From NCBI GenBank assembly GCA_964609695.1, contig CAZSSP010000006.1:36603-100602 (forward strand): a stretch of 64,000 nucleotides of DNA. The letters run 5' to 3'. Each line of letters opens with the position of its first letter. Positions within the stretch are counted from its first letter, which is position 1. Below, piece after piece: positions 34,739-43,845 of the stretch. A model generated the notes under the pieces. The model ran no database searches, was not told where the DNA came from, and saw only the letters and a program-made list of their open reading frames with translations. This stretch comes from JAGNHS01 sp964609695. Its GTDB lineage: Bacteria; Bdellovibrionota; UBA2428. A program made the translations under genes and the position numbers.

Positions 34739-35496
34739 GTGATACGCTCATAAGAAAATATAAGGCTAGTAAAAGAAAGCTTAGCCCAGTTCAAAAGAAG
34801 AAAATCATTACTGAGTATTCTTCTTTGGTTAAGTTTATTGCTCAAAAGATCTCAATGAGATTGCCCCCAAATATTGAACTTGATGATTTGTGGAGTGCTG
34901 GGGTTATTGGCTTAATGGATGCTATCGATAAATATGATCCTGAGCGAGATAATAAGTTTAAAACTTATGCTGAGTTTCGAATTCGAGGCGCGATTTTAGA
35001 TGAATTGCGAGCACAGGATTGGATTCCTCGTTCAATGCGTGAGAAAACTAAAATTATTGAAAGAACAATTGCTCGACTTGAACAGCGATTGGGCAGAGTG
35101 CCTTCTGAAAAAGAAGTGGCTGCCGAGCTCAATATGGGGCTGGACGAGTACCAGGAAACGTTGCGTCTTTGTTCTTCGGTATCGTTGATTTCCATTGATG
35201 AGGTTGGAAGCTTTTCTAATGGCGATAAAAAAAGCTTGTTGGCAGTTCTGGAGTCCTCTCCAGAGTTAAATCCCCTCTCTCAGTTGACTTCGCATGAGTT
35301 AAAGAAACAGTTGGCTGTGGCTATACAAGAGCTACCTGAGAAGCAAAGAATGGTTCTTTCTCTTTATTATTACGATGATTTAAATCTAAAAGAAATTGGA
35401 GAAGTTCTTGAGGTCACTGAAAGTCGAGTTTCTCAGTTGCATACACAAGCTGTTTTACGCTTGCGTTCTAAACTTAAGCTCGAAGGAAGTGTTTAG
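34735..35496 (+). CDS. fliA: Flagellar sigma factor FliA (sigma-28)
   Basis: 253 residues from the ATG at 34735, which follows GAGGGGGG; an upstream ATG at 34693 would add 14 unlikely residues inside flhG. Region 2 is clear (YSSLVKFIAQKISMRLPPNIELDDLWSAGVIGLMDAIDKYDP, KFKTYAEFRIRGAILDELRAQDWIPRS), as are region 3 (RLGRVPSEKEVAAELNM) and region 4 (LPEKQRMVLSLYYYDDLNLKEIGEVLEVTESRVSQLHTQA). It should direct late flagellar genes, which are not in this window. It ends the second flagellar block. Confidence 0.96.
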   Translation: MSDTLIRKYKASKRKLSPVQKKKIITEYSSLVKFIAQKISMRLPPNIELDDLWSAGVIGLMDAIDKYDPERDNKFKTYAEFRIRGAILDELRAQDWIPRSMREKTKIIERTIARLEQRLGRVPSEKEVAAELNMGLDEYQETLRLCSSVSLISIDEVGSFSNGDKKSLLAVLESSPELNPLSQLTSHELKKQLAVAIQELPEKQRMVLSLYYYDDLNLKEIGEVLEVTESRVSQLHTQAVLRLRSKLKLEGSV

Positions 35497-35545
35497 TTTA
35501 AAAAGTTGCTAGACGGCATCTTCTCTCCATTATAAACACAAGGGT

Positions 35546-36757
35546 ATGAAACATCCTGTCGTAGTGGGTCTCCAATATGGAGATGAAGGTAAAGGTAAAA
35601 TAACTGATTTTTTAGCAAGCCAGGCCGAGTGGGTTATTCGATTCAATGGCGGTAATAATGCAGGTCATACCCTAATAGTTAATGGTAAAAAGCTAGTTAC
35701 GCATAGTGTTCCTTCAGGCGTTATGTATTCCAATGTTAAAAACTTTATTGGAAATGGATGTGTTGTCGATCCCAAGGCTTTGCTCAAGGAAATTAAAGAA
35801 ATAGAAGAGGCTAGTGAGTCTCTTAAAGGTCGTTTATTTATTGATTCTCGTGCTCACATTATTCTTCCCCTTCATATTGCATTAGATAAAGCTAAAGAAT
35901 CGACAGATAAAGGAATAGGCACAACTCAGAGAGGAATCGGCCCAACTTATACAACTAAAACAGATCGCTCTGGGCTTCGTATTGGGGATTTATTGCAAGC
36001 TGGATTTCAAGAAAAAATAAGTGAACTTTGTACTTATGCCAATGCTATATTGCGCTCTAGAGGATTGCCAGAAAGTTCTCTTAAGGAAAATTTAGCGGCT
36101 GCTGAAGAAGCAAAAGTTGAATTGAGTTCTTATATTACTCATGAAGAGACTCCATTTTTTGATGTTTCAAAGAAAAGTAAATGTGTTCTAGAAGGTGCTC
36201 AAGGCATCCTTTTAGATTTAGACCACGGAGCTTTTCCGTTTGTAACTTCATCCAATACACTCTCTGCATATGCAGCTGTTGGCGCTCCTTTTCCATTAAC
36301 TAGAATTGGGCATACTGTTGGAGTGGCTAAAGCTTATCTAACACGTGTGGGTCGAGGTCCGATGCCATCTGAGCAAGATAATGAGGTAGGTCAAAAAATT
36401 AGAGATAAAGGTGGTGAATATGGCGCCACTACTGGCAGACCTCGCCGCGTAGGTTGGTTGAATCTAGATGAATTGAAATTAGCATGTAGATTAACGGATT
36501 GTACTGCCATCGTTTTAACAAAGTCTGACATTCTTTCTGATTTAGGTGATGTTAAAGTATTTGTGGATAAACAATGGAAAACTTTTCCTGGATGGAAAAA
36601 TGTTGTTGAAGGTGATCGCCTTAGCCCAACTCTAGAGTCTTATATTCAGTTCATTGAAAAGCATGTTGAAGTGCCGGTTGTGGCTGTGGGTACTGGGGCG
36701 GGTCGAGAAGCTTTGGTTTGGAGAACGTCTTCAAAGGATCTTTGGCTGGATAAATAA
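35546..36757 (+). CDS. purA: Adenylosuccinate synthetase
   Basis: Joins IMP and aspartate with GTP in AMP synthesis. 403 residues, a little short for the family (about 420-430). It has the N-terminal GLQYGDEGKGK P-loop and the FNGGNNAGHTL segment with its catalytic His. GTTQRGIGPTY, the EGAQGILLDLDHG-FPFVTSSNT block and TTGRPRRVGWL also match. The ATG at 35546 is preceded by AAGGGT. A LysR regulator starts two bases after the stop. Confidence 0.97.
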   Translation: MKHPVVVGLQYGDEGKGKITDFLASQAEWVIRFNGGNNAGHTLIVNGKKLVTHSVPSGVMYSNVKNFIGNGCVVDPKALLKEIKEIEEASESLKGRLFIDSRAHIILPLHIALDKAKESTDKGIGTTQRGIGPTYTTKTDRSGLRIGDLLQAGFQEKISELCTYANAILRSRGLPESSLKENLAAAEEAKVELSSYITHEETPFFDVSKKSKCVLEGAQGILLDLDHGAFPFVTSSNTLSAYAAVGAPFPLTRIGHTVGVAKAYLTRVGRGPMPSEQDNEVGQKIRDKGGEYGATTGRPRRVGWLNLDELKLACRLTDCTAIVLTKSDILSDLGDVKVFVDKQWKTFPGWKNVVEGDRLSPTLESYIQFIEKHVEVPVVAVGTGAGREALVWRTSSKDLWLDK

Positions 36758-36759
36758 CG

Positions 36760-37692
36760 ATGTTTTTAGAGGAACTTTCTGAGTTTTCTCTTCAGAGTTT
36801 AAGAGTATTTTCTTTTGTGGCTTCAACGGGTTCGGTTGTTGAGGCCGCACGAGAACTTAAAATTTCTCAACCTGCCGTTACTTTGCAAATTCATAATTTA
36901 GAAAAACATTTGGGATTTGCACTTTTTGAAAGAAAAGGTCGTAATAACGTGTTGACGGCACGAGGAAAAGTATTTTTTGAAAATCTTTTACCTGAGCTCG
37001 AACGAGTTGAAAAAATAATAATTGAGACAAAATATGAGGAAAGCGTTTCGCGTCCAAAGCTATTTATTGGAACTGTTCAGGGGGTGGGTGAATATTGGCT
37101 CACAACACGGATAGTTTCGTTTTTTCAAAAGGAAAAAGCTGCTAGGTTTTTCTTTGAGTTCGGTAAGGGCGACGATATGAGAGATCGTTTGCTTACGGGT
37201 CAATTGTCTATGATCATAACTCCAAAAAAAATTGAAGAACCCAGGGTCGTGTCTCAACTTCTTATGGAAGAAAGACTTTTGCCCGTAGGAAGAGCTGATT
37301 TGATAGATAAGTTTCGAAAAGTTTTAAGTGATAAAGATAGACCTCAAAGATTTTGGGAATCTTTCGATTGGATAGGTTATGGGCGAACAGATGAATGCGA
37401 TCCATGGGTGCAAAGATGGTTAGAGCATCTGGGAATTTTTATCGATCGACGTTTTCGATATGCCCATATCATTCATTCTTTTCAGGCCATTAAATCGTTT
37501 CTTCATGCGGGAGCGGGTTTAAGTGTGCTTCCCCTTCATACTTGTGAAGAAGAAATTAAAGCTGGAACTTTGAAGTCTTTAGATTCTAATAAGTTTCCTG
37601 CTCTTCATAGTAAACTTTATCTTTGTTATAGAGACCAATCTCTCAAGCAACCTGATGTTGAGTTGAGAGATTGCTTATTAAGACAAAGCTAG
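36760..37692 (+). CDS. LysR-family transcription regulator
   Basis: 310 residues. The N-terminal winged helix-turn-helix (LQSLRVFSFVASTGSVVEAARELKISQPAVTLQIHNLEKHLGFALFERKGR) is typical of LysR. The C-terminal ligand domain has the usual late segment around SFLHAGAGLSVLPLHTCEEEI. It is placed two bases after purA, so it may be translated with it, which is unusual for a LysR gene. The target and ligand cannot be told. Confidence 0.92.
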   Translation: MFLEELSEFSLQSLRVFSFVASTGSVVEAARELKISQPAVTLQIHNLEKHLGFALFERKGRNNVLTARGKVFFENLLPELERVEKIIIETKYEESVSRPKLFIGTVQGVGEYWLTTRIVSFFQKEKAARFFFEFGKGDDMRDRLLTGQLSMIITPKKIEEPRVVSQLLMEERLLPVGRADLIDKFRKVLSDKDRPQRFWESFDWIGYGRTDECDPWVQRWLEHLGIFIDRRFRYAHIIHSFQAIKSFLHAGAGLSVLPLHTCEEEIKAGTLKSLDSNKFPALHSKLYLCYRDQSLKQPDVELRDCLLRQS

Positions 37693-37726
37693 TTTTTTAG
37701 TATCTAAAATCCAAATAATAAGTTTA

Positions 37727-38593
37727 TTATTCGCAGCTCGGAAGATTGGGTTTGCTTGTCGTAAGTTCAAAGCGATTCATGTAAAGGCTGTCCCAACGTC
37801 CACGAAACTGGAATTTATTGCTTCCCTTGTTAAGGCAAAGCTCAATGTAACAACGTTTAGTGTAAATATTTCCAGTGCCAGAGTTCGAAGATGAGTTGTC
37901 TAAGTCTTTCACTGTTTTTACGTAGTCAGAATTCACGCAAATTTCTGCTTTTTCGTTGGTTTGTTTAGAGCCTGTGTATTTACCTTCAAAAACTAAGTAG
38001 TAGGTTTGAGATTCGTTAAGGTCTACATATTTCGTATAAACTTTACTGTTATATAAATCTGCATTCATGGTTATAGATTTATAGAATGAGTTGTATTTTC
38101 CTGTGCAAGTATTGTGAGAAGGAGGTGTGTAATCGTCAACGGGATTAGGATCAACGTATGGCGGTTCAGTCCCGCAGTGAGTGCTGTAGCAAGCTGTTTG
38201 GCAAGTGTAGCAAACGCTTGGGTAATAAATTAAGTCATAGTAATAAACTGGAGCATAAGTATAAAGATTGTTACAATCTCCGTAATACCAATAATATCCT
38301 TGATAGTAATAATAATAGACGCCACCGTAAGAATACCAATCAACACTATAAGTTGGGTCATAAGAGTATTGAACAGAGTAAGGATTCATGATGTTGCTTT
38401 GATAAGCACCACAATAATTTTGCGGCATTGTAGAATATAAGTTTGGGTTGGTTGCTTGAGGGTTGATTACAGGTGGAGGAGTGGCCACTGTAGTAGTTGG
38501 AACAATGTTATTTGAAGTCGATTTTTTCTTTCCGCAAGAGCTTGTTCCAAAGGCTAATAAGGCACATGTCATTAACACCAAAAAATTTCTCAT
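37727..38593 (-). CDS. Tyrosine-rich lipoprotein of unknown function
   Basis: 288 residues. The signal peptide ends in a lipobox-like SSC (Cys20), so the protein should be lipidated. Residues about 57-150 are extremely rich in Tyr with many Trp, Asn, Asp and Cys, including tandem YYYYYQGYYWYY-type segments. The C-terminal half (from about residue 160) looks like a beta-sandwich, with eight further Cys overall that may form disulfides. No family is recognised. A sigma-54-type promoter lies directly upstream, which suggests co-regulation with flagellar genes. Adhesive or cell-surface function is a guess from the composition. Confidence 0.75.
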   Translation of the reverse strand: MRNFLVLMTCALLAFGTSSCGKKKSTSNNIVPTTTVATPPPVINPQATNPNLYSTMPQNYCGAYQSNIMNPYSVQYSYDPTYSVDWYSYGGVYYYYYQGYYWYYGDCNNLYTYAPVYYYDLIYYPSVCYTCQTACYSTHCGTEPPYVDPNPVDDYTPPSHNTCTGKYNSFYKSITMNADLYNSKVYTKYVDLNESQTYYLVFEGKYTGSKQTNEKAEICVNSDYVKTVKDLDNSSSNSGTGNIYTKRCYIELCLNKGSNKFQFRGRWDSLYMNRFELTTSKPNLPSCE

Positions 38594-38603
38594 ATTATAG
38601 GTA

Positions 38604-38620
38604 AAGCAACCGACGTGCCA
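38604..38620 (-). promoter_or_regulatory. Sigma-54-type promoter for the tyrosine-rich lipoprotein
   Basis: Read on the minus strand: TGGCAC, five bases (GTCGG), TTGCTT, a perfect match to the consensus at exact spacing (-24 box 38620-38615, -12 box 38609-38606). The predicted start of transcription is about 38594, so the message would start almost at the ATG (38593) and be leaderless or nearly so. Confidence 0.6.
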
Positions 38621-38681
38621 TTGTTAAGGTCATATCTTAGTCAATGTTTTCAAGTATTTATGTGGTCTGCAAATGACTTAA

Positions 38682-38700
38682 CTGTCTAGATTTTAGACAG
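38682..38700 (-). repeat. Small hairpin after the GT-B-like gene
   Basis: CTGTCTA and TAGACAG form a perfect 7-base stem around a five-base loop. It lies 14 bases beyond the stop of the minus-strand gene and might act as a weak terminator; the T-run after it is poor. Confidence 0.4.
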
Positions 38701-38713
38701 CTATAAAACAATT

Positions 38714-40225
38714 TTAGGGAGCTAATCTCTGGAAAGGGCGTGCTAAAGCCTTCAAAATTCCTTCGCAAAAATGAAGAAATGAAGGTCCTTCTTTAGGAAG
38801 ATAGGCCTCTTTGTCCTCTCTTAAATTTATGTAATTCCAAAAAGCAATTAAGACAGGATCGTTTTTATAGGTCAGTTGATTTTGTTTAAATTTTCTAAAA
38901 CGTTCATAAATACTAGGATCTTTTGCAAGAGATTTTTTGTAAAAATCTGAAAGTTTGGCAATGTCAGTTTCATTCGGAGTTGAGCGAAAAAAAACATCAT
39001 CAAAATCTAAAGACCAATCTGGTCTTCTGAATTTAGGCTTATCGGGACTTTCGTTTAAAAGCGAATGAGAGATTTCTGCGCTGGCTAAGTCGATATCTGT
39101 GTTTCCTTGAGTGTTTAAAAAAGGAAGCCCCCGTTTGAGCATAAAATCTTTAGCATTTTGCCCTTCTATGAAAACTGGAAAGTCTGAGCTTAACAATAAT
39201 GAGTGAAAAAGTTCTGAAGGAAGTGCTCCTACCTGAATTAAGTTGATAGAGTTTTTAGGATTCTTAAGTGCCTTTTTATCAGAATTTGAAATTTGTTGGT
39301 TTATACTTTTGAAATTAATATTTAATTTTTCAGCTAAAGATTTTAATTTTTCAAAACGGATATCTTGGAAGTTATCTAGTGAAAGCAATAATATGGGTTT
39401 TTGTGGAAGACCTTTGTCTTGCGCGACTTTTTGTAGTGCTTTAATTGTTTTTTCAAAATTTGAAATATAGTTTTCTGTGAAGTCCATGGAATAAGTGCTT
39501 AGAACATGGAATTCGTTCAAATGTGATTTAAGCCACTCTAGATTTTCAATTTTATTTTTATTAAAAGGGCTTCTTTGTCCCTTTAATTTTTTTAGACCCT
39601 TTGAATAGAGGGCTTCGGGACTCATCGATAAATCTCTATCGGTAGAGATGCCTAAGTATTGAATGGATTGATTCAGGTCTTGAAGTTCAATGGAGCGATC
39701 GTTGTGAATCACCATTCTTGGACCTTGCCAGTTCATAGGCTGAAGAAGAATAAAGTCTGTAGCTCTAAAATCTTCTCTAGATATATTAGCATCGTAAGAT
39801 CCTAGTAGGGTTATGGGAGGATTGCTTTCGGTGGGGCGATTTTTAAAATTATTTAAAGTATCTATTTCTACTTTTCCAATAGGGTCAAGTGTGGCGCCTT
39901 TCTTGCTCATTAACGCTGTTTTGAAGCCAGGTAGCAAAGCGTCCATTTTTGAAGAATTACTAAATCTTTCATCTAGTATAATTTCGAATGTTCCAGAGAA
40001 TCCAAGTTCTCTGAGTCTGTGCATGAGTCTTATATTTGAGCTTTGATGACCATTCCCACTCGCGAATTCAATGAAGATTCTGAATTTGTTTTGTTGGCGC
40101 AAAAAGTTTTGAACGCTTTCTTGTTTTATTTGATCTGAACTAAGATCTAGTTTTTTTGCAAAAATAACTGGAGTTGCTAAAAATAAAAAATATAAGAATG
40201 CCAACCAAGAATATTTCAGGGACAT
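38714..40225 (-). CDS. Secreted protein with GT-B glycosyltransferase-like motifs
   Basis: 503 residues with an N-terminal signal peptide (LAFLYFLFLATPVIFA). The first domain has a loop resembling the GT-B N-terminal glycine loop (FASGNGHQSSNIRLMHRLRELGF, compare the GG-x-x-G-H of MurG and MGD1). A second domain near residues 360-385 has VFIEGQNAKDFMLKRGLPFLN, similar to the donor-sugar region of GT-B enzymes. Family identity is not certain. A glycosyltransferase with a cleavable signal peptide is unusual, since sugar nucleotides are cytoplasmic. It may be an exported effector or a non-catalytic relative. No clear operon partner. Confidence 0.55.
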   Translation of the reverse strand: MSLKYSWLAFLYFLFLATPVIFAKKLDLSSDQIKQESVQNFLRQQNKFRIFIEFASGNGHQSSNIRLMHRLRELGFSGTFEIILDERFSNSSKMDALLPGFKTALMSKKGATLDPIGKVEIDTLNNFKNRPTESNPPITLLGSYDANISREDFRATDFILLQPMNWQGPRMVIHNDRSIELQDLNQSIQYLGISTDRDLSMSPEALYSKGLKKLKGQRSPFNKNKIENLEWLKSHLNEFHVLSTYSMDFTENYISNFEKTIKALQKVAQDKGLPQKPILLLSLDNFQDIRFEKLKSLAEKLNINFKSINQQISNSDKKALKNPKNSINLIQVGALPSELFHSLLLSSDFPVFIEGQNAKDFMLKRGLPFLNTQGNTDIDLASAEISHSLLNESPDKPKFRRPDWSLDFDDVFFRSTPNETDIAKLSDFYKKSLAKDPSIYERFRKFKQNQLTYKNDPVLIAFWNYINLREDKEAYLPKEGPSFLHFCEGILKALARPFQRLAP

Positions 40226-40262
40226 TCTAATATTATCCCCGATTTTAAAAGGAAATTTCGCG

Positions 40263-41570
40263 TCAAAAATTCATCTTCTGTCTATACGAAGCAGCATTTG
40301 AAAATATTTTATTTTGGTCAAGAGTTTTAAGCTCTTTGTTTTCCATGAGCACTTTGCCATGACAAATAACAGTTTCTACTTCGCTACCATTACATGAATA
40401 GACTAATTGAGCGAGTATGTCGTGCTGAGGTTCAAGCCAGGGTTTCCTCATGTCTAACACAATGAGATCGGCAAAATATCCATTCCTGATTTTCCCCAGT
40501 TTTTCCAAATGAAGGGCTTCAGCGCCTTTGAAGGTTGCCATTTTTAAGCACTCTTTTGCTGTAAGTGCTGTGTTGTCAGAATTGACAAGCTTCTGAAGTT
40601 TAGCTCCGGTGTCCATTTCTTTGAATAGGTTTAAATCATTATTGCTAGCTACTGAATCAGTTCCAATTCCGAGAGTGACACCTTGTTTTAATAAAGCAGG
40701 AACTCTGCAAGATCCCGATCCAAGCTTCATATTACTTTCGGGATTATAAGCGATACTAATTTTAGAATCAGCGATAAGTTTTATGTCGGCGTCATCGAGA
40801 TGAACGCCATGTGCAAAAATACTTTTATGTTTTAAAAAGCCAAGATCATGTAGCCTTTTGACGGGACTTTTACCAAACTTTTTTATACATTCTTCAACTT
40901 CATGTTTTGTTTCTGAAACGTGTATTGTGAAATTCAAATTATATTTTTCAGCATAAGACATGGCTTCTTTAAGTGTTTCATCCGAGCAGCTGTAAGGCGC
41001 GTGAGGAGCTAAAACCGTGCGTATCCTTGGATGATTGGCAAAGCGCTCACGCATTTTATCGAGAATTTTATAGTTATTTTTAGGGGCGTCTTTGCAATCG
41101 GGCATTGGGAAATCAGCTATAGACTCGCCAACGCATCCTCTAAGACCGGCTTTGTCTAGGACATCTCCAACAATGTCCTCAAAATAATACATGTCACAAA
41201 TACTTGTGGTTCCAAGGCTAATGAGTTCTAGCGCCGCTAACTCAGTCCCCATTCTTACAAAGTCTGGAGAAACTAAACGAGCCTCAAGTGGGAGTATGTA
41301 TTGAAAAAGCCATTCTTGGAAGGGTAAATCGTCCGCGAGTCCTCTGAAAAAATTCATGGGAAGATGAGTGTGGGCGTTCACAAGGCCTGGCATGACTAAT
41401 TTGTTAGTGGCATCAATAATATTTTTGGCAGTCCAGTTTGAAGAGGATGTGTCTGCAATTCCCTCGATAATACCGTCTCTGATTCCAATGCTTTTGTTTT
41501 TTAATATCCAAGCATTGTTATCATCGCATGTTAAAACTGTCCCGGCGTTTATAATGAGATCAAAGTTCAT
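40263..41570 (-). CDS. S-adenosylhomocysteine/methylthioadenosine deaminase (amidohydrolase)
   Basis: About 435 residues from the ATG at 41570 (GGGGAAA upstream; start overlaps the PNP gene by 11 bases). Amidohydrolase motifs in order: VNAHTHLPMNFFRG with metal His, HAPYSCSD, HVSETKHE, HGVHLDD and GTDSVASNNDLNLF with the catalytic Asp. These agree with the MtaD/SAH deaminase branch rather than cytosine or guanine deaminases. It would convert SAH or MTA to the inosine forms, which the adjacent phosphorylase could then cleave. Last gene of the nucleoside operon. Confidence 0.88.
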   Translation of the reverse strand: MNFDLIINAGTVLTCDDNNAWILKNKSIGIRDGIIEGIADTSSSNWTAKNIIDATNKLVMPGLVNAHTHLPMNFFRGLADDLPFQEWLFQYILPLEARLVSPDFVRMGTELAALELISLGTTSICDMYYFEDIVGDVLDKAGLRGCVGESIADFPMPDCKDAPKNNYKILDKMRERFANHPRIRTVLAPHAPYSCSDETLKEAMSYAEKYNLNFTIHVSETKHEVEECIKKFGKSPVKRLHDLGFLKHKSIFAHGVHLDDADIKLIADSKISIAYNPESNMKLGSGSCRVPALLKQGVTLGIGTDSVASNNDLNLFKEMDTGAKLQKLVNSDNTALTAKECLKMATFKGAEALHLEKLGKIRNGYFADLIVLDMRKPWLEPQHDILAQLVYSCNGSEVETVICHGKVLMENKELKTLDQNKIFSNAASYRQKMNF

Positions 41571-42417
41571 TGTTAATTTCCCCATAAAATTTGAAAAGGC
41601 TTGAAAGTAAATTTCGAGCTGATTTTTTTCCCTGAGCAAGCACTTCTACGTGGTCAAGGGCCTTCCCACTCACAAGTCCGCTGCCGTAATTGCTAAGCAT
41701 AGATAGACCTATAACGTTAGCACCTCGATGTCTTAAGGCTATGCTTTCCCAAACTGTAGACATTCCTACGGCGCCCATGCCCCACTTAGAAAATAGTTTA
41801 ACCTCTGCGGGAGTTTCAAAAGATGGACCTAAAACACCAATGTAGGTTCCTTGATGAACTTGAAATTTTTTTAATAATAATTTCTTGAGACGTTTCGAAA
41901 GAACTTTGTCATATAAAGAAACCATGTCAGGAAAGCGAGGACCAGCTTCTGTACCGTTAGCCAAGCTTGGATTTTTACCAACAAGAGGATTTTTTCCGGT
42001 AAAATTAACCTGGTCTTCAATGATCATGAGGGAGCCAGGTTTGAATTTTTTTTGCAAAGAACCAGCGGCATTGGTTAATAAAAAATTTTGAGTTCCTGCA
42101 TCCTTTATCTGGGTGACACTTTGAGCCACTTGAAGAGGGTCCAAACCTTCGTATCCATGAAGTCGCCCTAATTGTAAGGAAATAACCTTTTGAGATTTTT
42201 TATTTTTATAAAACCTATAAACACCTGGATGTCCTAAAACTGTTGAAGTTGCGAAGTCGGGAATCTCTTTAAAACTTAGCTCTCCAGATAGAATCCAATC
42301 TGAACTCACGGCCTTGTCTAAGTCTTCGCTGAGGCCTGACCCAAGAACTGTGTGAAGAACTGGGGCTGAAATATTCCATTTTTTATAAGATTGGATTAGG
42401 AATTCTGCAGATTTCAT
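41560..42417 (-). CDS. Purine nucleoside phosphorylase (PNP/MTAP family)
   Basis: 285 residues. Cleaves purine nucleosides with phosphate. The GSGL phosphate loop (about residues 26-29) is followed by LGRLHGYEG with its His, TNAAGSL, the VNFTGKNPL block and SFETPAEVK. MSTVWESIALRH precedes the purine-binding LSMLSNYGSG with its Asn. This fits 6-oxopurine trimeric PNPs. It could also act on methylthioinosine made by the deaminase next door. The ATG at 42417 directly follows the stop of the upstream membrane gene. Confidence 0.92.
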   Translation of the reverse strand: MKSAEFLIQSYKKWNISAPVLHTVLGSGLSEDLDKAVSSDWILSGELSFKEIPDFATSTVLGHPGVYRFYKNKKSQKVISLQLGRLHGYEGLDPLQVAQSVTQIKDAGTQNFLLTNAAGSLQKKFKPGSLMIIEDQVNFTGKNPLVGKNPSLANGTEAGPRFPDMVSLYDKVLSKRLKKLLLKKFQVHQGTYIGVLGPSFETPAEVKLFSKWGMGAVGMSTVWESIALRHRGANVIGLSMLSNYGSGLVSGKALDHVEVLAQGKKSARNLLSSLFKFYGEINNEL

Positions 42418-43845
42418 CTATTGAAGATTATCATAGCTTTTACGGTAGAGCATCCAAGTTGATCCCGAGAATAGGGCGCTTGGAAAAGTCTTGATAAGCT
42501 TAAATTCACCTATTCCTGGAATTAAAAGTTCTGTCTTTTCTTCAAAGCCTTTAAAAACTTGACCTTCAATATACCAATCATCACCTTTAACTTTTATTAA
42601 GGGAGTTGCGATAAGGGAAGGATTGAAGATTTTGTTAAAGGGATGCAGGCTTTCCGAGTAAAAGTTGAAAAGGCGTAAATCGCGATTGTTCTTTATTCCA
42701 ACATTGATTATGTCGTTGGGGCTATTGTCCACAATATAATTTATAGCTTTAGAGTATTGACCACGCCCATATTTAAGAAAAATTGAATAATTCCAAAAAT
42801 TAGAGATGGCAAAAACAAGTAAGAATGCTTTTACTAATGTTTTTGAAAATGGCTTCGGGCTCATAAAGTGAAATTTACAGGCATCAATCAAAACATAAAT
42901 AAAAATAAAATAACCTAGTAAGAAATATCTTGGGTATGGAGTGTTGTTTAAAAAATAATATTTTGTAACTAAGTATGAAAATACAGGAGAAATTAAAGAA
43001 ACTAAAAAGGTGATAAATATTTTTTCACGAGTTTTAGAATCGGCTTGAGTGAAAAATTCTTTACTTTTCAAGACGAGTAAAATTGTTAAAAGAAATAAAC
43101 TTATAGCGAGTGCTAGTTCTCTAGATAAATATAAATCAGATAGATCGCCAAGAAATTTTAGTGGAGCTCTGTTGGGGCCCCCACCAATTTTTATATGTCT
43201 AAGATCTATAAAATATAGAATAATTAAAAAAATCAAAGTAGGTGCTTCAAATCTTATTGTATTTAGTGAGGCTCGGACGATGTTTTGTCCCTTGTTCATT
43301 AGACGGATGAAATAACAAATGGCCATAGAGAGGGCCATTGAGGCAAAGCTTAAATGAGACAGAAATCCAAAAATCTGAAAAGAATGGAAAAGAAAATAGT
43401 TGCGTGAAGTCTTTGTTTCCTTTTGAAATTTTGAAAGGCTTAAGTAAGCGAAAAACACTAAATAAGTATAGCCTCTGGCTTCAGTTCCAAAGTGAATGAG
43501 TGGAAATGAGAGACCCATTAAGATGAGGCTAAGTAATAATTTAATTTTATCCTTTGAATGAGAGTTTATAATAAAAAAAAGTAACGAAATAGAGGCCAAA
43601 AGCGCAGGAATTCTTGCTAAAGACAGTAGGTTAAATTTAAACAAAATCCATAAAATGATAGAATTTAAATAATGATTGTTATCGATACGAATTGAAGTGA
43701 AAATCTTATCAAGGCTATCAAGTTTGACTATATTGGAAAAACTCCAAATTTCATCAATCCAAAAATCGCCTCTCACAGCAAGAAATCTAAGTAGAACTAA
43801 AAATAATAGACCTAATATAAGTCCAAATCTCCAATTTATTTTCAT
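42418..43845 (-). CDS. GT-C-type membrane glycosyltransferase-like protein, copy 2
   Basis: 475 residues, about ten membrane helices. The first extracytoplasmic loop has DFWIDEIWSF with the acidic pair typical of GT39/PMT_2 enzymes, followed by NNHYLNSIILW in place of the usual HPPL-type motif. A late lumenal segment includes ALFSGSTWMLYR. These proteins transfer sugars from polyprenyl phosphate. It is a paralog of the upstream gene (similar from end to end). The ATG at 43845 overlaps the upstream stop by four bases, and its own stop abuts the PNP start. Substrate unknown. Confidence 0.8.
   Translation of the reverse strand: MKINWRFGLILGLLFLVLLRFLAVRGDFWIDEIWSFSNIVKLDSLDKIFTSIRIDNNHYLNSIILWILFKFNLLSLARIPALLASISLLFFIINSHSKDKIKLLLSLILMGLSFPLIHFGTEARGYTYLVFFAYLSLSKFQKETKTSRNYFLFHSFQIFGFLSHLSFASMALSMAICYFIRLMNKGQNIVRASLNTIRFEAPTLIFLIILYFIDLRHIKIGGGPNRAPLKFLGDLSDLYLSRELALAISLFLLTILLVLKSKEFFTQADSKTREKIFITFLVSLISPVFSYLVTKYYFLNNTPYPRYFLLGYFIFIYVLIDACKFHFMSPKPFSKTLVKAFLLVFAISNFWNYSIFLKYGRGQYSKAINYIVDNSPNDIINVGIKNNRDLRLFNFYSESLHPFNKIFNPSLIATPLIKVKGDDWYIEGQVFKGFEEKTELLIPGIGEFKLIKTFPSALFSGSTWMLYRKSYDNLQ

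Noticed and set aside
37714..37731. AT-only palindrome AATAATAA/TTATTATT at the end of the lipoprotein gene
   Set aside because: All A/T pairs and no T-run; too weak to call a terminator.
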